From contig NZ_MPOH02000019.1 of assembly GCF_001896135.2 (NCBI RefSeq), positions 971,976 to 1,009,288 of the forward strand: 37,313 bases of DNA, in the 5' to 3' direction. The notes beneath the pieces are model-generated. The model was given only the letters and a program-made list of their open reading frames with translations. It was not told the origin of the DNA and made no database searches. Positions 24,993 through 32,942 of this stretch are shown here, piece after piece. Position numbers and translations under genes: made by a program. Position 1 is the stretch's first letter. Every line of letters starts with the position of its first letter. The DNA is from Streptomyces phaeoluteigriseus. GTDB taxonomy: Bacteria; Actinomycetota; Actinomycetes; Streptomycetales; Streptomycetaceae.

Positions 24993-25520
24993 TCATGCGG
25001 ACATGAGCGGCCCGGCCGCTTCCTCGGTGGTGTCGGGCGGTACGACCTGGAGATCGCGGCGCCCCTGGCCGGGTGCCATCAGGACGATGGTGTCGGGTGC
25101 GTGCGCCGCCGTGGACCTGCGCAGCCGTACGACCTGGTTGCACACGAGCATCCGGCCCGGCGCCCCGGCCCACGTCGTGCCGTTGACCATGACGCTGGCG
25201 ATGTCCCCCCACGCGCGCGGCAGTCCGGCGAGCAGCTCGGGAAGCTCGGCGAGGAGGTCGTCGGAGCGGGGCCACCAGACCCCGTCGACGCGGCGCGGCA
25301 CCGGGCTCTCGGGCGCGAGGTGCAGCCTGAGGAGGCGGCCGGACGCCTGCGGGCGCAGGGCGGACCGGACCCGCGCGGAGCGACGCGGAGGGGCGGGGAG
25401 GAGGGAGGAGGACGGAGCGAGGGCGAGGGCGGGCGAGGGGGAGGAAAGGAGAGGAGAAGGAAGGAGGGGAGCGGGGAGGGGCTGATCGGCCGGACGGGTG
25501 TGGTCGGTGGGCGCGTTCAT
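24993..25520 (-). CDS. DUF5994-family protein
   Basis: A 175-aa protein from ATG 25520 (MNAPTDHTRPADQ). After a Pro/Ser/Leu/Ala-rich linker encoded by a nearly all-purine strand, the conserved part reads RLLRLHLAPE, VDGVWWPRSDDLLAELPELL, ASVMVNGTTWAGAPGRMLV and a C-terminal VVPPDTTEEAAGPLM. This matches my memory of DUF5994, a Streptomyces family of unknown function. The frame is open further upstream, but no better start is seen. A LexA-type site lies ~140 bp upstream, midway to the divergent gene. Confidence 0.75.
   Translation of the reverse strand: MNAPTDHTRPADQPLPAPLLPSPLLSSPSPALALAPSSSLLPAPPRRSARVRSALRPQASGRLLRLHLAPESPVPRRVDGVWWPRSDDLLAELPELLAGLPRAWGDIASVMVNGTTWAGAPGRMLVCNQVVRLRRSTAAHAPDTIVLMAPGQGRRDLQVVPPDTTEEAAGPLMSA
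25387..25481. repeat. Polypurine/polypyrimidine tract
   Basis: The plus strand is almost only G and A over ~95 bases, including an uninterrupted 37-base purine run (25435-25471). It encodes the Pro/Ser/Leu linker of the DUF5994 protein on the minus strand. Such tracts can form triplex DNA and change length by slippage. Confidence 0.85.
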
Positions 25521-25660
25521 GTCGCGTTCCCTGTCCCCGGGCCGCCGAGCGGTGGTCCGATGCAGTGGTGCACCGGGAACGACGCCGGCGCGGAGGCGGC
25601 GTACGGAGAACTCCCGATACCCCCACGGTACGCCACCAGGACTGTCCGGGGCCGACTTGT

Positions 25661-25674
25661 CGAACGGGTGTTCG
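25661..25674. promoter_or_regulatory. LexA (SOS) box
   Basis: CGAACGGGTGTTCG fits the actinobacterial SOS-box consensus (CGAAC-N4-GTTCG) with perfect arms. It lies between the divergent DUF5994 and GNAT-like genes, about 140 bp from each start. The following GTTAAC may be part of a promoter. Confidence 0.65.
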
Positions 25675-25812
25675 GTTAACGGGGGGCGGTCACGGGCTGG
25701 AGTACCGTGAAGGAGCCGGGAGTATCTCGTGCACCGGCCGCCCGCCGCTGCCGTTCCCGGTGACCGACGACACCGGACCGGATCCGTCCGTGCCCGGAGC
25801 AGGGCTCGCCCC

Positions 25813-26507
25813 ATGACCGTGAACGTGCCCGGCCGGCCGACGACCCCGGAGCCCGCGCGGCCCGGTGCCCACCGGTGGCCCACCGAACCCCTACCCGACC
25901 GCAGGCCGGGCCCGACACAGCGGGACCAGGACCCGTCCCCCTGGGAGGCCGACCGCGTCCGCGCCCTGAGCCGCAGTCAGGTCGAGGACCGGCTCCAGGA
26001 GTTGGGCGATCTCTACGCGGACAGCTCCGGCGGCAAGCCGTGGGCGAGGGAGCGGGACCGGGACGCGTTCTTGCGGGGGCTCTCCGGCGACGTACGACGG
26101 CCGGGGTTCGCGCTGCTGATAGCCGAGACCACCGTGCTCACCGCCTGCGCCTACGGCTTCGCGGTGGACGACCACGGGGCCTGGTGGCGGGGTCTGAGCC
26201 CGCACGGGCAGGTGCCGGCGGATCTGCGCCGCCTCGCCGCCTCCGGGCGGCTGTTCGCCGTCTCCCGGATCGTCGTCCAGCCCGCCGTGCGCACGCGTCA
26301 CCAGGGCCGCGACTGGAATCTCGCCCGGCGGCTCCAGCGGCGGCTGCTCGCCGACCACGACGCGAGCGCGGCGTCACGCTGGTGAGCCGCACCGACGCCG
26401 GGACGCTGAAGGCGATGCTGGGGTGGGGATGGCGCTACGTCGAGGGGGACGCCGGCGACGAGCCGCTGCCCGCCGCGCCCTGGCACGTGCTGATCCTCGA
26501 GCCCTGA
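25813..26507 (+). CDS. GNAT-like acetyltransferase, apparent frameshift
   Basis: The first frame runs from ATG 25813 to TGA at 26385 and covers most of a GNAT-like domain (DRLQELGDLYADSS, GFALLIAETTVLTACAYGF, SRIVVQPAVRTRHQGRDWN, LARRLQRRLLADHDA). The missing end, VTLVSRTDAGTLKAMLGWGW, continues in another frame to 26507. One lost G near 26368-26372 (GCGGC instead of GCGGGC) would restore one 231-aa protein. The N-terminal ~45 residues are Pro/Arg-rich. N-acyl transfer from acetyl-CoA is the family reaction; the substrate is unknown. It may be an inactivated gene or a consensus error. A LexA box lies 139 bp upstream. Confidence 0.65.
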
Positions 26508-26517
26508 GGACAGGCGC

Positions 26518-26778
26518 TCACACCTCGTCCGTGTGCGCGGGGCCCTCCGGGGAGGACTCGCTGGTCGACAGCCAGGACCGGGCGGGCCCCGCGGCCTGCG
26601 CGGTGTCGATGGTGAGATGCAGCCGGGTGCCGCCCCCGGTACCGGCCGGATAACTGCGCTGCTCGGCCGAGGCGAAGCAGCGGCGCAGCACCTCGGCGAC
26701 GCGGCGCGCGGTGTCGGGCGTGGCCGCGACGATACGGACCTCGGCGAACCCCTCCGAGGGCAACGGCTCCTGATCCAC
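26518..26778 (-). CDS. Hypothetical protein, 86 aa
   Basis: GTG 26778 (VDQEPLPSEGFAEVRIVAAT) has GGGAGG 5 bases upstream and is preferred over longer in-frame starts. The rest reads PDTARRVAEVLRRCFASAEQ, RSYPAGTGGGTRLHLTIDT and a polar tail ending HTDEV. It is a small soluble alpha/beta-looking protein similar to Streptomyces proteins of unknown function. It is divergent from the sigma factor gene and converges on the GNAT-like gene with a 10-bp gap. Confidence 0.65.
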   Translation of the reverse strand: MDQEPLPSEGFAEVRIVAATPDTARRVAEVLRRCFASAEQRSYPAGTGGGTRLHLTIDTAQAAGPARSWLSTSESSPEGPAHTDEV

Positions 26779-26929
26779 CCGGACCTCCCGTACGTGTGTG
26801 CCGCGCGCTCGACGACGTACGGCCCGCTCCTCGCAGCCTATGCCGCCCCTCGCCCTCCTCGCCGTCTCACGCACCGTCCGGCGCCACGGCTCTGCCTCCT
26901 CCTGGTCCGGGAGAGTTAGGATCCGGGCC

Positions 26930-27874
26930 ATGGCCCTGACCGTGAACGACGTGGATCGGTTCGAGGCCTCCAGGCGCCGCCTGGAGGTCATCGCCTATCG
27001 GCTCCTCGGCTCGGCGAGCGAGGCCGAGGACGCCGTACAGGAGACGTTCCTGCGCTGGCAGGCCACCGACGTCGACCGCATCGAGGTCCCCGAGGCCTGG
27101 CTGACGAAGGTCCTCACCAACCTGTGCCTCAACCAGCTGACCTCGGCCCGCGCCCGGCGCGAGACCTACGTCGGCCAGTGGCTCCCCGAGCCGCTGCTCG
27201 CCGGGGACCCGATGCTCGGCCCCGCCGACACCGCCGAACAGCGCGAGTCGGTGTCGTACGCGGTCCTCACGCTGCTGGAGCGGCTCTCCCCCAACGAGCG
27301 GGCGGTGTACGTGCTGAAGGAGGCCTTCGACTACCCGCACCGGGAGATCGCCGAGATCCTCGACCTCACCGAGGCCGCCAGCCAGCAGTTGTTCCACCGG
27401 GCCAAGAAGCACGTCGCCCAGGGCAAGGCCCGCAGCGAGATCGACGAGGCCGCCGCCCGGCGGATCGTCGACGAGTTCCTCGCCGCCGCGACCAGCGGCC
27501 GGACCGAGCCGCTCGTGCGGCTGCTCACCCAGGACGCCGTCTCGATCGGTGACGGCGGCGGGAAGGTGCCGGCCCGCGCCAGGGCGTTCGAGGGCGCGCT
27601 CGCGGTCGCGAAGTTCATGCGCGGCCTGTTCAAGCCCGGCAAGGCCAAGCGCGACCTGGTCGGCGGCTCGCCCGGGATGTACGCCACGACCGCCAACGGC
27701 GAACCAGCCCTCGTGGCCGTCCTCGACGGCCGCGTCATCGGCGTCATGTGCCTGGAGATCACGCCCGAGGGCATCGCCGCGTTCCGCAACCAGGTCAACC
27801 CCGACAAGCTCGAGCGCGCGACGCGGGTCTGGGCGGCCACCGACCACGGCGAGCCGCTCCTCACCCCCTTCTGA
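26930..27874 (+). CDS. ECF41-group RNA polymerase sigma factor (SigJ-like)
   Basis: A 314-aa protein from ATG 26930. Sigma region 2 (RRLEVIAYRLLGSASEAEDA, VQETFLRWQ) and region 4 (LSPNERAVYVLKEAFDYPH, EIAEILDLTEAASQQLFHRA) are followed by a ~140-residue SnoaL-like extension. The ECF41 hallmarks WLPEP in the linker and NPDKL near the C-terminus are present. In this group the fused domain replaces an anti-sigma factor and both limits and permits activity. ECF41 genes usually neighbour and control an oxidoreductase, epimerase or carboxymuconolactone decarboxylase; here a flavin oxidoreductase follows. TAGGAT 7 bases before the ATG suggests a leaderless transcript. The stop lies in a short tandem duplication. 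Confidence 0.93.
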   Translation: MALTVNDVDRFEASRRRLEVIAYRLLGSASEAEDAVQETFLRWQATDVDRIEVPEAWLTKVLTNLCLNQLTSARARRETYVGQWLPEPLLAGDPMLGPADTAEQRESVSYAVLTLLERLSPNERAVYVLKEAFDYPHREIAEILDLTEAASQQLFHRAKKHVAQGKARSEIDEAAARRIVDEFLAAATSGRTEPLVRLLTQDAVSIGDGGGKVPARARAFEGALAVAKFMRGLFKPGKAKRDLVGGSPGMYATTANGEPALVAVLDGRVIGVMCLEITPEGIAAFRNQVNPDKLERATRVWAATDHGEPLLTPF

Positions 27875-27901
27875 TGTCGATTCACCCCCTTCTGATGCCG
27901 A
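27861..27901. repeat. Tandem 20-bp duplication over the sigma gene stop
   Basis: TCACCCCCTTCTGATGTCGA (27861-27880) is repeated at 27882-27901 with one substitution. The first copy contains the TGA of the sigma gene (27872-27874); the second abuts the operator-like palindrome. Confidence 0.9.
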
Positions 27902-27920
27902 TGTGAGCTGCTTCACATCG
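27899..27920. promoter_or_regulatory. Operator-like palindrome, Rex- or Crp-type
   Basis: CGATGTGA and TCACATCG are perfect 8-bp inverted arms around GCTGCT. The core TGTGA-N6-TCACA equals the Crp consensus. It also matches the S. coelicolor Rex site TGTGAACNNNTTCACA at all defined positions but one. It lies 68 bp before the oxidoreductase start and just upstream of the candidate promoter. Confidence 0.7.
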
Positions 27921-27926
27921 TGTTCC

Positions 27927-27953
27927 TGTCAGGAAACGCGGGGCCGCCCGGTT
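27927..27953 (+). promoter_or_regulatory. Candidate ECF41-dependent promoter
   Basis: TGTCAGG (27927-27933) and GGTT (27950-27953) are separated by 16 bases, close to the ECF41 promoter pattern TGTCACA-N16-CGTC. It would drive the oxidoreductase gene. The -10 match is imperfect. Confidence 0.4.
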
Positions 27954-27988
27954 CAAGTGGCGAACCCGCCCAAGACAGGAGCATGGAG

Positions 27989-29203
27989 ATGCAGCAGCGC
28001 GTCATCGTCCTCGGAGCCGGATACGCCGGAGCCATCGCCGCCGGGCGCCTCGCCAGGCGGCTGCACCGCGAAGACGTCACCATCACCCTCGTCAACGCCG
28101 AGCCCGACTTCGTCGAGCGCGTCCGGATGCACCAGCTCGCCACCGGCCAGGACCTCAAGCCCCGTCCCTTCGACGAGATGTTCGCGGGCACCGGCGTACG
28201 GCTGAAGCTCGCGAAGGTCACCGCCGTGGACGTCGACCGCAAGACGGTGGCCGTCACCGGCACCGACGCCGGCCCGAGCGGCGTGGAGGAACTGGAGTAC
28301 GACACCCTCGTGTACGCCCTCGGCAGCGGCTGGAACCCCCAGGGCGTCCCCGGTACCGCCGAGCACGCCCACGAGATCGCCGGCCGCCCCGGAGCACTCC
28401 GGCTGCGCGAGCGCCTGGCCCGCCTGGCCGCCGGACAGCCCGTGGTCGTGGTCGGCGGCGGCCTCACCGGCCTGGAGGCCGCGACCGAGATCGCCGAGGC
28501 CCGCCCGGACCTCGACGTGGCCCTCGCCGCCCGCGGCACGCTCGGCGACTGGCTGTCGCCCAAGGGCCGCCGCCACCTGCGGAAGGTCGTCGACGGCCTC
28601 GGCATCACCGTCCACGAGCACACCGCCGTCACCGGCGTCGCCGCCGACCACGTCACCACCGCCGACGGCGGCACCGTCCCGGCCGCGGTCACCGTGTGGA
28701 CCACCGGCTTCGCCGTCCACCCGATCGCGCGGGCCAGCGCCCTGGAGGTCACCGACTCCGGCCAGATCGTCGTCGACCGGACCATGCGCTCGGTCTCCCA
28801 CCCGGACGTGTACGCCATCGGTGACGCGGCCAGGGTCACGGGCCCCGCCGACAAGCCCCTGCGCATGTCCTGCGCCTCGGGCGTCCCCACCGCCTGGCAG
28901 GCCGCCGACGCCATCGCGGCCCGCCTCACCGGCGGCAAGGTCCCCGAGGTGCCCCTGCGCTACTTCAACCAGTGCATCTCCCTGGGCCGCAGGCAGGGCC
29001 TGATCCAGTACGTCACCGCCGACGACCGAGCCGTCGGAGCGGCCCTGACCGGACGCACCGCCGCCCTCTACAAGGAACTGATCTGCAAGGGCGCGGCCTG
29101 GGGAGTGGCCAACCCCACCATGCTCCTGCCGACCCGCCGCCGCCGCGTCGTACCGGAGCGGCCCGAGGCGTCGGCGGCGGCCGGGGCCGAGGCGGCGGCC
29201 TGA
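27989..29203 (+). CDS. NAD(P)/FAD-dependent oxidoreductase, NDH-2-like
   Basis: A 404-aa protein. ATG 27989 (MQQRVIVLGAGYAGAIAAGR) is preferred because AGGAG lies 7 bases upstream; ATG 27983 is too close to it. The FAD Rossmann motif GAGYAG, the NAD(P) motif VVVGGGLTGLEAATE and the FAD-contacting VYAIGDAARV define the pyridine-nucleotide disulfide oxidoreductase fold, close to type II NADH dehydrogenases. It should oxidise NAD(P)H and pass electrons to a quinone or a small acceptor. No redox-active CxxC is seen in the flavin region. It follows the ECF41 gene, the classical target arrangement, with a palindromic operator in between. Confidence 0.88.
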   Translation: MQQRVIVLGAGYAGAIAAGRLARRLHREDVTITLVNAEPDFVERVRMHQLATGQDLKPRPFDEMFAGTGVRLKLAKVTAVDVDRKTVAVTGTDAGPSGVEELEYDTLVYALGSGWNPQGVPGTAEHAHEIAGRPGALRLRERLARLAAGQPVVVVGGGLTGLEAATEIAEARPDLDVALAARGTLGDWLSPKGRRHLRKVVDGLGITVHEHTAVTGVAADHVTTADGGTVPAAVTVWTTGFAVHPIARASALEVTDSGQIVVDRTMRSVSHPDVYAIGDAARVTGPADKPLRMSCASGVPTAWQAADAIAARLTGGKVPEVPLRYFNQCISLGRRQGLIQYVTADDRAVGAALTGRTAALYKELICKGAAWGVANPTMLLPTRRRRVVPERPEASAAAGAEAAA

Positions 29204-29229
29204 ACCGCACGTCCGGCGAGCCCGTTCCC

Positions 29230-29259
29230 CTGACCCGCTCCCGTGACGCCTCCTACACT
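29230..29259 (+). promoter_or_regulatory. Putative promoter of the PucR gene
   Basis: CTGACC (29230-29235) and TACACT (29254-29259) are 18 bases apart and resemble a housekeeping promoter. Transcription would start about 30 bases before ATG 29299. Confidence 0.5.
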
Positions 29260-29298
29260 CAGCGTCACATGCCGTGCCGACGCGAAGAGGGGGGCCGG

Positions 29299-30975
29299 AT
29301 GGCGCTGAACGCCATGGGCGGGCCGGGGGACGACGCCGCACCGGGGCCGACGCTGGAAAAACTGCTGTCGGTCATGGGGGCCGGGGCGCTGGAGCTGTGC
29401 GTGGCTCCGCGCGGCCTGGCGGTCGTGGTCGAGGGGGTCACGGTCCTGGACCCGCTGGAGCCGGCGCTGTCGCGGGGGCAGCTGCTGCTCGCGGTGGGCG
29501 TGGACCCGCAGTCGGCCGCAGCCCTCGACGTCGTCCGCGATGCCGCCCGGTCGGGCGCGGCCGCGGTGGTCCTCGGCCAGGGCAGGTCCGGGCGGCCCCC
29601 GGACGCGCTGCGGTCGGCCGCCGAGGCCGCCGGTACGGCGCTGCTGTTCCGTACGGCATGGTTCGGCTGGACCGAGCTGGTGGGTGCGCTGCGGGCCGGT
29701 CTGGTCCTGGCCGGAGTCCCCGCCGATCCGGCCGCGTCCGCCGTGACGCCGGGCGATCTGAACGGCCTGGCCGACGCGGTCGCGGTCCTGGTCGGCGGTG
29801 CGGTCACGATCGAGGACCTGGAGTCCCGGGTCCTGGCGTACTCGTCGACGAAGGAGGACGTGGACGAGCTGCGCCGCCTGACGATCCTCGGCCGCCGGGT
29901 GCCGGAGTGGCGGGTCTCCGCCATGCGGGAGGCCGGATTCTTCCGCGCCCTGTGGGGTTCCGGTGACGTCATCCACCGGCCGGCCCACGGGGAGAACCCC
30001 GAACGCCTGGTGGTGGCCGTCCGCGCGGGCGGTGAGGTCCTGGGATCGATCTGGGTGGCGGCCGCGGGCGCCGACCTCCCGCCGCACGCCTCCGACACCC
30101 TGCGGTCGGCGGCACGGGTGGCCGCCGCGCACCTGCTGCACCACCGGTCCCACCGCACGGACGCCCGGCTGGCCGAGGACGCGGCCCGCGCGCTCCTCGA
30201 CGGACGCGGCTCCGCCGCCGTACTGACCGAACGCACCGGGATACCGGCCCACGGGCACTGCGCCGTCCTGGCGGTACGCCCCGGGGCCTCCCGCAAGGGG
30301 GACGACGGGGCGGGGGAGACGGCCGGGAAGCTGTGCGCCCTGCTCGCGGTGTGCTGCGGCGCGTACGACGTCACCCCGGTCGTCCTGCCGGTCGACCGGG
30401 GCGCCCTGATCCTGCTGGGCGCGCTGCACCGGGACCCCCGGCGGGCCGTCGAACAGGTCTCCCAGCTGGGGACGGCGCTGGTCCGGCAGGTGACCGACAC
30501 GTTCGGGCCGGACGCGAGGATCGGCCTGGGCACGGTGGTCGGCACCCTGACGGACCTGCCCGAGTCCCGCCGGTCGGCGGACCTGGCCCTGCGGGCCCTG
30601 CTCTCGCCGGGGGAGCACCGCACCGTCGCCTTCGCGAGCGAGGTGGCCGAGACGATCGCCCTGAACCAGATGCTGGACACGCTGACGGGGACGGGGTCAG
30701 GGGCGGGGGCGGCACCGGACACGCCCGTGGCGCGACTCGTGGCGTACGACGCCGGGCACGGCGGCGGCACGATGGTGGAGACCCTGCGCGCGTACCTCGA
30801 TCACTTCGGTCATGTCCCGGACACCGCACGGGCGCTGGGCGTGCACGCGAACAGCCTGCGGCACCGCATCAGCCGGCTCACCGAGGTCTCCGGGCTCGAC
30901 CTGCGCAGCCCGGACGCCCGTCTCCTCGCCCAGCTCCAACTGCGCCTGCTGGAGCACGGCGGCCGCCAGGCGTGA
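29299..30975 (+). CDS. PucR-family transcriptional regulator
   Basis: A 558-aa protein from ATG 29299, with a GAGGGGGG-type site upstream. The N-terminal third is a PucR-like ligand domain (TLEKLLSVMGAGALELCVAP, GQLLLAVGVDPQ, AAAVVLGQGR). The middle has a GAF-like segment (AVLVGGAVTIEDLESRVLAY) and a degenerate GGDEF-like region (RIGLGTVVGTLTDLPESRRS). The C-terminal helix-turn-helix reads YLDHFGHVPDTARALGVHAN, then SLRHRISRLTEVSGLDL. PucR proteins control purine, amino acid or polyamine catabolism. The neighbouring PLP decarboxylase is a plausible target, inferred from position only. Confidence 0.9.
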   Translation: MALNAMGGPGDDAAPGPTLEKLLSVMGAGALELCVAPRGLAVVVEGVTVLDPLEPALSRGQLLLAVGVDPQSAAALDVVRDAARSGAAAVVLGQGRSGRPPDALRSAAEAAGTALLFRTAWFGWTELVGALRAGLVLAGVPADPAASAVTPGDLNGLADAVAVLVGGAVTIEDLESRVLAYSSTKEDVDELRRLTILGRRVPEWRVSAMREAGFFRALWGSGDVIHRPAHGENPERLVVAVRAGGEVLGSIWVAAAGADLPPHASDTLRSAARVAAAHLLHHRSHRTDARLAEDAARALLDGRGSAAVLTERTGIPAHGHCAVLAVRPGASRKGDDGAGETAGKLCALLAVCCGAYDVTPVVLPVDRGALILLGALHRDPRRAVEQVSQLGTALVRQVTDTFGPDARIGLGTVVGTLTDLPESRRSADLALRALLSPGEHRTVAFASEVAETIALNQMLDTLTGTGSGAGAAPDTPVARLVAYDAGHGGGTMVETLRAYLDHFGHVPDTARALGVHANSLRHRISRLTEVSGLDLRSPDARLLAQLQLRLLEHGGRQA

Positions 30976-31188
30976 GCCTTCGGGCGCCGTCACGATGAAG
31001 GGACGGTTCCTTCGTGCCCGCGCACGACGGTGACCGCCCCACCGCGCGGTTTCGCCCCAGGGCGAGAACCGTGGGCCGGAACACCGGAACTCCCGACGAA
31101 GACGCCCGCCCCGCCCCGGAGGGAGTCTGGTGGTCCGCCGCACGGCAACCGTGCGCGGTCGAGACCCAGGGCTCCGGGAAGGTGCGCG

Positions 31189-32505
31189 ATGAGTGTTTCC
31201 ACGCAGGCCGAGAACAAGGCCGACCGGCGTGAACGGATACTGCGAGCAGCCGTACGGCAGGGACTCCTGGACCCGGAGTCGGCACTGCTGGCCGGGTTCG
31301 TCGACCTCGACGGCGTCGACGGGACGGTCGCCTCCCTGCGGACCGCGTTCCCCGGCTCCCTCCAGGTCCTGCACGCCTTCGCCGCCAAGGCGAACTGCCT
31401 GGTCCCCGTCCTCGAAGAACTGCGCCGCAACGGCATGGGCTGCGAGGTCGCCAGCGCCGGCGAGCTGGCCCAGGCCCTGGAGGCCGGCTTCGCCCCGGCG
31501 GACATCGTGTTCGACTCCCCGGCCAAGACCCGGGCGGAACTCGTTCGGGCACTGGGCCTGGGAGTCACCGTGAACGCGGACAGCTTCCAGGAACTCGAGC
31601 GGATCGACGAGATCCTCGCGACCCGCCCCTCCGGCTCGCGGCTCGGCGTACGCGTCAACCCGCAGGTCGGCGGCGGCTCGATCAGCGCCATGAGCACGGC
31701 CACCGCGACCTCCAAGTTCGGCATCCCGCTGGAGGACGAAGGCAACCGTGAGCGCCTGTTCCAGGCGTACCGGGACCGCCCCTGGCTCACCTGGGTGCAC
31801 ACCCACGTCGGCTCGCAGGGCTGCCCCCTGGACCTGATCGCCGCGGGCATCGCGAAGGCGGTCGCGTTCGCCGAGGAGATCAACGCCCGTCTCGGCCGAC
31901 GGCAGGTCACCGGCATCGACATCGGGGGAGGCCTGCCGGTCAATTTCGACAGCGACGAGACGACCCCCGGCTTCGACACCTACGTGGACCGCCTGCGCGA
32001 GCACGCGCCCGCCCTGTTCTCCGGCGACTACGAGATCGTCACCGAGTTCGGCCGCTCCGTCCTGGCCAAGAACGGCTTCATGGCCGCGTACGTCGAGTAC
32101 ACCAAGACCGTCGGCGGCCGCCCCATCGCGATCACCCACGCCGGCGCCCAGGTCGCCACCCGTACGGTGTTCGCCCCCGACGCCTGGCCTCTGCGGATCG
32201 AGGCCTACGACCCCGGTGGCAACGCCAAGAACAGCCCGCCCGTGGCCCAGGACATCGCCGGCCCCTGCTGCTTCGCCGGCGACCTGCTGGCCCGCGACCG
32301 CACGCTGCCCCTCCTCGACACCGGCGACCTCGTCGTCGTACCGGACACCGGGGCGTACTACTTCTCCACGCCCTTCCACTACAACAGCCTGCCCGAACCC
32401 GCCGTGCACGGCGTCCGCGTCGACGCCGACGGCCGGGTCACCTTCCGCCCGCTCCGCCCCGCCCAGGCCGCCCACCCGTCGGTTCCGGCCCTCGCGGCGC
32501 GATGA
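31189..32505 (+). CDS. PLP-dependent decarboxylase, diaminopimelate-decarboxylase-like
   Basis: A 438-aa group IV (alanine-racemase-fold) decarboxylase from ATG 31189, with GAAGGTG ~5 bases upstream. The PLP lysine is Lys67 in HAFAAKANCL. Other family signatures are CEVASAGELAQALEAGF, THVGSQG, DIGGGLPVNF, a CCFAGD segment near the usual catalytic cysteine, and DTGAYYFSTPFHYNSLPEP at the active-site end. The motif variants (AFAAKAN instead of YAVKAN, CCFAGD instead of CESGD) suggest a substrate other than meso-diaminopimelate, so it is probably not the housekeeping LysA. It is downstream of the PucR gene and 31 bp before a small membrane-protein gene. Confidence 0.87.
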   Translation: MSVSTQAENKADRRERILRAAVRQGLLDPESALLAGFVDLDGVDGTVASLRTAFPGSLQVLHAFAAKANCLVPVLEELRRNGMGCEVASAGELAQALEAGFAPADIVFDSPAKTRAELVRALGLGVTVNADSFQELERIDEILATRPSGSRLGVRVNPQVGGGSISAMSTATATSKFGIPLEDEGNRERLFQAYRDRPWLTWVHTHVGSQGCPLDLIAAGIAKAVAFAEEINARLGRRQVTGIDIGGGLPVNFDSDETTPGFDTYVDRLREHAPALFSGDYEIVTEFGRSVLAKNGFMAAYVEYTKTVGGRPIAITHAGAQVATRTVFAPDAWPLRIEAYDPGGNAKNSPPVAQDIAGPCCFAGDLLARDRTLPLLDTGDLVVVPDTGAYYFSTPFHYNSLPEPAVHGVRVDADGRVTFRPLRPAQAAHPSVPALAAR

Positions 32506-32536
32506 CCCTCTCCGAAGAAGGGCAGGTGCAGCAGCC

Positions 32537-32767
32537 ATGAGGTCACGGCGCGCCCGGTCGGGGCGCCCCATGGAGCCGCCCCGGCGGGAAGCCGTCGGAC
32601 GGCGACTGTCCGTCACGGCCGCGCGCTGCCGCCGGGCGACGAGCGACATCACCCGGTGGCTCTCCCGCCGCCGCCGCATCGCGGCCGACCAGTTCCTCCG
32701 CGGCGCGTGCTACGGCGCCGGCACCGCGGTGGTCGGCCTGCTGGCGGTATGGCTGCAGACCCGCTGA
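32537..32767 (+). CDS. Small Arg-rich protein with one C-terminal membrane helix
   Basis: A 76-aa protein from ATG 32537. The N-terminal 50 residues are strongly basic (MRSRRARSGRPMEPPRREAV, TRWLSRRRRIAAD); the C-terminus has one hydrophobic helix (GACYGAGTAVVGLLAVW). It starts 31 bp after the decarboxylase stop, so it is probably in the same transcript. Function unknown. The stop is next to a 58-bp tandem array. Confidence 0.6.
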   Translation: MRSRRARSGRPMEPPRREAVGRRLSVTAARCRRATSDITRWLSRRRRIAADQFLRGACYGAGTAVVGLLAVWLQTR

Positions 32768-32768
32768 C

Positions 32769-32942
32769 GACCGCCGCGTGTCGTGTGCACGGGAAGTCAT
32801 CGCAACGGAGGGGACCGGTTCACGGGTGTCCGCCGGGTGCCGTATGCACGGGAAGTCGCCGCAACGGCCGGGACCGGCTCATTCGGTGACCGCCACGTGC
32901 CGTGCACGGGAGTCACCGCAACAGCCGCGACCGGCTCACGGT
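32769..32942. repeat. Three-copy ~58-bp tandem array across a convergent gene gap
   Basis: Three diverged copies start at 32769, 32828 and 32887. Each contains GACCGCC(G/A)CGTG-like sequence, TGCACGGGA(A)GTC, CGCAAC and GACCGG(T/C)TCA. The array begins 2 bases after the small-protein stop (32767). Its third copy includes the kinase stop codon (32913-32915) and its last ~9 codons. Confidence 0.9.

Noticed and set aside
31189..32505. Housekeeping lysA
   Set aside because: The PLP-lysine and cysteine motifs deviate from standard diaminopimelate decarboxylase and the context is a PucR regulator, so the symbol is withheld.
30697..32679. 660-codon minus-strand frame opposite the decarboxylase
   Set aside because: Shadow of the PLP decarboxylase gene, no recognisable motif.
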